11,704 nucleotides of DNA from Eubacteriaceae bacterium UBA4266. Its GTDB lineage: Bacteria > Bacillota > Clostridia > Eubacteriales > Eubacteriaceae. The stretch is taken from contig DGWE01000105.1 in NCBI GenBank assembly GCA_002396065.1, positions 1 to 11,704 on the forward strand, given 5' to 3'. A program made the translations under genes and the position numbers. The notes under the pieces are model-generated. The model was not told where the DNA came from, searched no databases, and saw only the letters and a program-made list of their open reading frames with translations. This document shows positions 5,881-11,704 of this stretch, piece after piece; the first letter of the stretch is position 1, and each line of letters begins with the position of its first letter.

Positions 5881-6339
5881 GTGCTGAAAGTAGACATTAA
5901 TTTGGTCTTCACCGTGATTAATGTCATTGTCCTGTATTTGATTTTGAGGAAATTCCTGTTCAAGCCCTTCAACAACATGCTGGCGAAGCGGAAAAAACTC
6001 ATCCAGGACGATTTCGACACGGCCTCGGCAGCCAAAACATCTGCCGAGGACATGAAGACCCAGTACGAAAAGCAGCTTCAACAGATTCAAATCGAACGAG
6101 AACAGATTTTATCTGACGCAAAAAAACAGGCCGATCAAGTCTATCAGAAGCGCATAGCTGAAGCTGAAGCGGATGCGAAAGCGCTGGCCGAAAAGACACG
6201 GCGCCAGCTCGAAGAAGAACGCAGACAGACCGAAAGGGAACTGCAGGACGCGGTCGCGGAGCTCGCTATGAAGGCGACGAAGAAAGCGCTGGAAAGCGGT
6301 GCACCTTTATCGGAGGGCCGTTATGGAACGCTTCGTTAG
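5881..6339 (+). CDS. atpF: F1Fo ATP synthase subunit b
   Basis: The peripheral stalk subunit that holds F1 against rotation. It is 152 residues, slightly short for the family (about 160-170). One N-terminal membrane helix (about 6-25, rich in Val, Ile and Leu) is followed by RKFLFKPFNNML. A long charged coiled coil from about 35 to 140 follows, with many Glu, Lys, Gln and Ala. The start is GTG 5881, 20 nt after the atpE stop, with GGTGA (5870-5874) 6 nt ahead. The 3' end overlaps the atpH start by 17 nt, so the C-terminal residues are encoded across the atpH ribosome site. Confidence 0.94.
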   Translation: MLKVDINLVFTVINVIVLYLILRKFLFKPFNNMLAKRKKLIQDDFDTASAAKTSAEDMKTQYEKQLQQIQIEREQILSDAKKQADQVYQKRIAEAEADAKALAEKTRRQLEEERRQTERELQDAVAELAMKATKKALESGAPLSEGRYGTLR

Positions 6340-6841
6340 TCAGGCAGTGATCGATGGTGCAAAGGTGATTCGCAGCCAGCATTTATCGAGCGACACGCTC
6401 AAGGAATGCCAGGCTATTCTCAATCAGAATCCGGCTCTCATTCAGATTCTGTCAGACCCGACGAAGCACACCCGCGCGAAGGCGGACGTCATTGAACAGA
6501 TCTTCCCGAAGGAAGTCGTGCCGACCTTTGCGGTGCTGTGCCGGCACGGACAATTTAAGAACATCCGCAAAATTTTAGACGCCTGTGAAGATCTGGCGGA
6601 CATCGAGAACGGTACGGGCCACGGGACATTGTGGTACGCCGGCGAGATGCCAGACCGCCGGGCGCTGGAAACGCTGGTGTTCAATAAATTCGGCGTCCGC
6701 AACATCAAATGGAAGGTCATTCGCGACGACGCATTGATAGGCGGCTTCCGCATCCGAATCCGCGACTTCGTGTACGACCATTCGGTAGCGGGCAGCTTTA
6801 AGGAATTGAACGCATTGATTAAAACACACAAACGGAGGTGA
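6323..6841 (+). CDS. atpH: F1Fo ATP synthase subunit delta
   Basis: The delta (OSCP-type) subunit linking the peripheral stalk to the top of F1. It is 172 residues from ATG 6323, chosen because GGAGGG (6312-6317) lies 5 nt ahead. A GTG at 6299 would add eight residues but has no such site. The C-terminal domain carries the recognisable LIGGFRIRIRDFVYDHSVAGSFKEL-type block (near 144-166, split here across strand and helix). The N-terminal helical domain is poorly conserved, as is usual for delta. It overlaps atpF by 17 nt. Its TGA stop lies inside the strong atpA ribosome site, so b, delta and alpha look translationally linked. Confidence 0.93.
   Translation: MERFVSQAVIDGAKVIRSQHLSSDTLKECQAILNQNPALIQILSDPTKHTRAKADVIEQIFPKEVVPTFAVLCRHGQFKNIRKILDACEDLADIENGTGHGTLWYAGEMPDRRALETLVFNKFGVRNIKWKVIRDDALIGGFRIRIRDFVYDHSVAGSFKELNALIKTHKRR
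6834..6841 (+). promoter_or_regulatory. Full Shine-Dalgarno site of atpA over the atpH stop
   Basis: GGAGGTGA is fully complementary to the 3' end of 16S rRNA and includes the atpH TGA stop. It lies 4 nt before ATG 6846. It is the strongest ribosome site in the operon, fitting the three alpha copies needed per F1. Confidence 0.85.
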
Positions 6842-6845
6842 GAAC

Positions 6846-8360
<1,515 letters not shown>

Positions 8361-8365
8361 GGATC

Positions 8366-9256
8366 ATGGCTTCACTCAATGAACTGAAAACCCGAATCGC
8401 CTCGGTTCAGGACACGATGAAGATCACCAACGCCATGTACATGATCTCGAACAACAAGATGCGCAAGGCGAGAAAGGCCTGGCAGGATACCCTGCCGTAT
8501 TTCGATACGCTGGAATCCGTACTGGCCTTGGCGCTGCGCCATCTGCCGGACGAGGATGCCGAACATCCGTTTTTCGACAGCCGGCCGGAAATTCCAGCCG
8601 AAGAGCGGAAGACGGGCTACATCGTGATCACAGGGGATAAAGGGCTGGCCGGCGCCTACCACCAGAACATCTTCAAGCTTCTGGAAAAATCGTTAAAGTC
8701 GACGCCGAACAACCAGATCTTTGTCGTCGGCCAGGTCGGCGTGCATTACCTGCGCCAGCGGAAAATCCCCTTCGATGTCAACTTCATGTACACGGCTCAG
8801 GACCCGACTTTGGGCCGGGCCCGGGACATGGCCTACCGTGTTTTTCAAGCCTTCCATCATCACATGCTGGACGATGTGTACATCATTTATACGAAAATGA
8901 TCAACTCGGTCACGATGGAGACGACGAAGACGAAGGTCCTGCCGCTGGAACCGAAGGACGTGCTCGAAACGGCCGATCCGATTCACACGGAGTTTGAACT
9001 GTACCCGACACCACGAGCGGTTGTAAACACCGTCGTTCCGGATTACACCGTCGGCGAAATTTACAGCGCGATGGTCGAGGCTTACTGCTCCGAACAGAAT
9101 TCCAGAGTCATGGCCATGGAAAACGCGACGGATTCGGCGAAAGACATTCTGTCGGATCTCAAACTCGAGTACAACCGCGTCCGCCAGGCCAGCATTACCC
9201 AGGAAATCACGGAAATCGCGGCAGGCGCGAGGGCACAGCAGAAAGGAAAGAGCTAA
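8366..9256 (+). CDS. atpG: F1 ATP synthase subunit gamma
   Basis: The central rotor shaft connecting the c-ring with the alpha3beta3 head. It is 296 residues, normal for the family. The N-terminal helix has the family pattern MASLNELKTRIASVQDTMKI, then TNAMYMISNNKMRKAR. A middle Rossmann-like domain contains GDKGLAGAY (90-98), the counterpart of the usual SDRGLCG. The C-terminal helix has RQASITQEITEIAAGA, with TQEITEI at 278-284, which runs up into the head. GAGGT (8354-8358) at the end of atpA lies 7 nt before the ATG. The atpD start follows 7 nt after the stop. Confidence 0.97.
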   Translation: MASLNELKTRIASVQDTMKITNAMYMISNNKMRKARKAWQDTLPYFDTLESVLALALRHLPDEDAEHPFFDSRPEIPAEERKTGYIVITGDKGLAGAYHQNIFKLLEKSLKSTPNNQIFVVGQVGVHYLRQRKIPFDVNFMYTAQDPTLGRARDMAYRVFQAFHHHMLDDVYIIYTKMINSVTMETTKTKVLPLEPKDVLETADPIHTEFELYPTPRAVVNTVVPDYTVGEIYSAMVEAYCSEQNSRVMAMENATDSAKDILSDLKLEYNRVRQASITQEITEIAAGARAQQKGKS

Positions 9257-9263
9257 AGAATAG

Positions 9264-10664
<1,401 letters not shown>

Positions 10665-10676
10665 GCAGGTGATCTG

Positions 10677-11075
10677 ATGGCGTTATTTGATTTGAAAATT
10701 GTGGCCAGCAACCGCTTGTTTTACGAAGGCAAATGCCAGTCTCTCACGATTCCGTGTACCGACGGCGAAAAACAGGTGTTGGCCCATCATTCGGCGATGC
10801 TGATGGCGATGACCAACGGCACGCTGCGCTTTACCGACGAATCCGGCGCCGAAACGATCGCCGTTTCAGGCACAGGCTTTGCCGAAGTGGTCGACAATCA
10901 GGTGACGGTAATCGTCGATACGGTCGAACGGCCGGAAGAAATCGACGCGAACCGCGCCAGGGCAGCGGCCGAACGTGCGGAAGAACGCCTGCGCCAGCGC
11001 AAGAGCCTGCAGGAATACTACAAAGGCCAGGCGGCCCTGTCCCGTGCGGTGGCTCGTCTGAAGGTCAAACGGTAG
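10677..11075 (+). CDS. atpC: F1 ATP synthase subunit epsilon
   Basis: The small rotor subunit that joins gamma to the c-ring and, in many bacteria, inhibits ATP hydrolysis through its C-terminal helices. It is 132 residues. An N-terminal beta-sandwich (about 1-84) includes FYEGKCQSLTIPCTDGEKQV and ends at VTVIVDTVERP. Residues about 86-132 form a charged helical hairpin rich in Arg, Glu and Ala. The full-length C-terminal domain is present, so an inhibitory role is possible. AGGTGA (10667-10672) lies 4 nt before the ATG and follows the atpD stop. It is the last gene of the operon, just before the terminator. Confidence 0.96.
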   Translation: MALFDLKIVASNRLFYEGKCQSLTIPCTDGEKQVLAHHSAMLMAMTNGTLRFTDESGAETIAVSGTGFAEVVDNQVTVIVDTVERPEEIDANRARAAAERAEERLRQRKSLQEYYKGQAALSRAVARLKVKR

Positions 11076-11094
11076 AAAAATTAAAAAATAACAC

Positions 11095-11145
11095 GAGTCT
11101 CCGAATCCAGAGCGCTGTTTCTGGTGACGGAGGCTCTTTTTATTT
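11095..11145 (+). terminator. Intrinsic terminator of the atp operon
   Basis: GAGTCTCCG (11095-11103) pairs with CGGAGGCTC (11128-11136) over 9 bp with one G-U. An inner CCAGA/TCTGG helix extends it, and TTTTTATTT follows. It lies 20 nt after atpC and before the next promoter, so it clearly separates the two transcription units. Confidence 0.92.
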
Positions 11146-11184
11146 AAGACAACGGCGGGAAGCGCACAAAAGTAGTGTTATCCG

Positions 11185-11213
11185 TTTATTTTTTCGAGCT
11201 GATTCGTTATAAT
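11185..11213 (+). promoter_or_regulatory. Promoter of the histidine phosphatase gene
   Basis: A perfect TATAAT (11208-11213) with only a poor -35 (TTTATT, 11185-11190, 17-nt spacer). The -10 ends 6 nt before the ATG at 11220, so transcription should start at or next to the start codon. Confidence 0.6.
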
Positions 11214-11219
11214 AAAACC

Positions 11220-11704
11220 ATGAAACTGACAATTGTCCGGCATGCCCAGACCTTGGGCAATGCCGAAAAACGTTATTTAGGGGAGACGGAATCCGAGCTG
11301 ACTGAGAGAGGAAGGACCCAGCAGGCTCAAACCCTAGCGCGGCTTTCGGGGACGACCTTCGACGCCGTGTACGCGAGCCCTTCCGGGCGGACAATGGCGA
11401 TGGCCGAGCAGCTGGCCCGCGCCAGCCACGTGCGTGTCCGACAGGATGACCGGCTCAGGGAAATGCATTTCGGCATTTTCGATGGCTTGACCGCGGCAGA
11501 GGCCGAAGCTCAGCATCAAGAGGTCTGGCAGGCCTGGCTCGCTGATTTCGACCGCTGCCGTCTGCCGGAGGGCGAAGGCTTTCAGGATGTTAAGGCGCGG
11601 TTCGCCGCATTCTGGAAAGAGATTAAAGGCACGTACGACGACAGCGTCCACCTCGCGCTGGTCACCCACGGCGGCGTGGTCCGCGCGGCCCTTGCGGTGC
11701 TCTG
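11220..11704 (+). CDS. Histidine phosphatase family protein (CobC/GpmB-like), partial at window end
   Basis: A phosphoglycerate mutase-like phosphatase. 161 codons are present and the 3' end is cut by the window edge, so the stop is missing. The product begins MKLTIVRHAQTLGNAEKRYL. R7-H8 is the phospho-accepting histidine motif, here RHAQT in place of the usual RHGET. R57 in SPSGRT, E81 in LREMHFGIFDG and H150 in VTHGGVVRA complete the catalytic set. The LREMHFG block resembles alpha-ribazole phosphatase (CobC, cobalamin synthesis), but broad-specificity phosphatases share it, so the substrate is open. Downstream cobalamin genes would support CobC. There is no Shine-Dalgarno sequence before the ATG. 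The promoter position implies a leaderless mRNA. No upstream in-frame start looks better, because the conserved domain begins at once. Confidence 0.88.
   Translation, partial: MKLTIVRHAQTLGNAEKRYLGETESELTERGRTQQAQTLARLSGTTFDAVYASPSGRTMAMAEQLARASHVRVRQDDRLREMHFGIFDGLTAAEAEAQHQEVWQAWLADFDRCRLPEGEGFQDVKARFAAFWKEIKGTYDDSVHLALVTHGGVVRAALAVL

Noticed and set aside
6299..6322. GTG at 6299 as the atpH start
   Set aside because: The GGAGGG site is placed for ATG 6323, and the upstream GTG has none.

Overview
The window looks like chromosome from an obligately anaerobic, fairly GC-rich member of the Firmicutes/Clostridia. The reasons are a superoxide reductase (desulfoferrodoxin), purine-rich Shine-Dalgarno sites (GGAGG type), TTG and GTG starts, consensus sigma-A promoters in AT-rich gaps between GC-rich genes, and a DUF5662 protein of a type I recall mainly from Clostridia. 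An Eubacteriaceae-like source (Eubacterium/Pseudoramibacter) is my guess only; no rRNA or other taxonomic marker is present.

Left part (1-2533, mostly minus strand). A plus-strand intrinsic terminator (about 22-51) closes a gene lying off the left edge. It faces the superoxide reductase gene (67-441, minus), which has its own near-consensus promoter. Next comes a minus-strand two-gene operon: a MATE-family exporter (1160-2533) and a DUF5662 protein (594-1163), joined by an ATGA stop/start overlap. Between the exporter and the next gene lie back-to-back promoters. The plus-strand one is a perfect TTGACA-17-TATAAT and drives a 632-residue OatA-like envelope acyltransferase (2710-4608) with an integral-membrane acyltransferase-3 domain followed by an SGNH esterase-like domain.

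Right part (4609-11145). A complete F1Fo ATP synthase operon occupies the plus strand in the classic order a-c-b-delta-alpha-gamma-beta-epsilon (atpBEFHAGDC), with no atpI in front. Its promoter sits behind a run of A/T tracts. The untranslated leader can fold into a terminator-like hairpin, an alternative pairing and an 11-bp long-range stem, so the whole operon may be controlled by attenuation or a riboswitch. The operon ends at a strong intrinsic terminator (11095-11145). The c subunit lacks the usual Na+ ligands, so the enzyme is predicted to be proton-coupled.

Right edge. A histidine-phosphatase (phosphoglycerate mutase-like, CobC-like) gene starts at 11220, six bases after a TATAAT box, so its mRNA is probably leaderless. 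It runs off the window.

Most of the window is ordinary core metabolism. The parts most worth a second look are the atp leader RNA, the leaderless phosphatase start, and an unusual segment in the otherwise conserved beta subunit.
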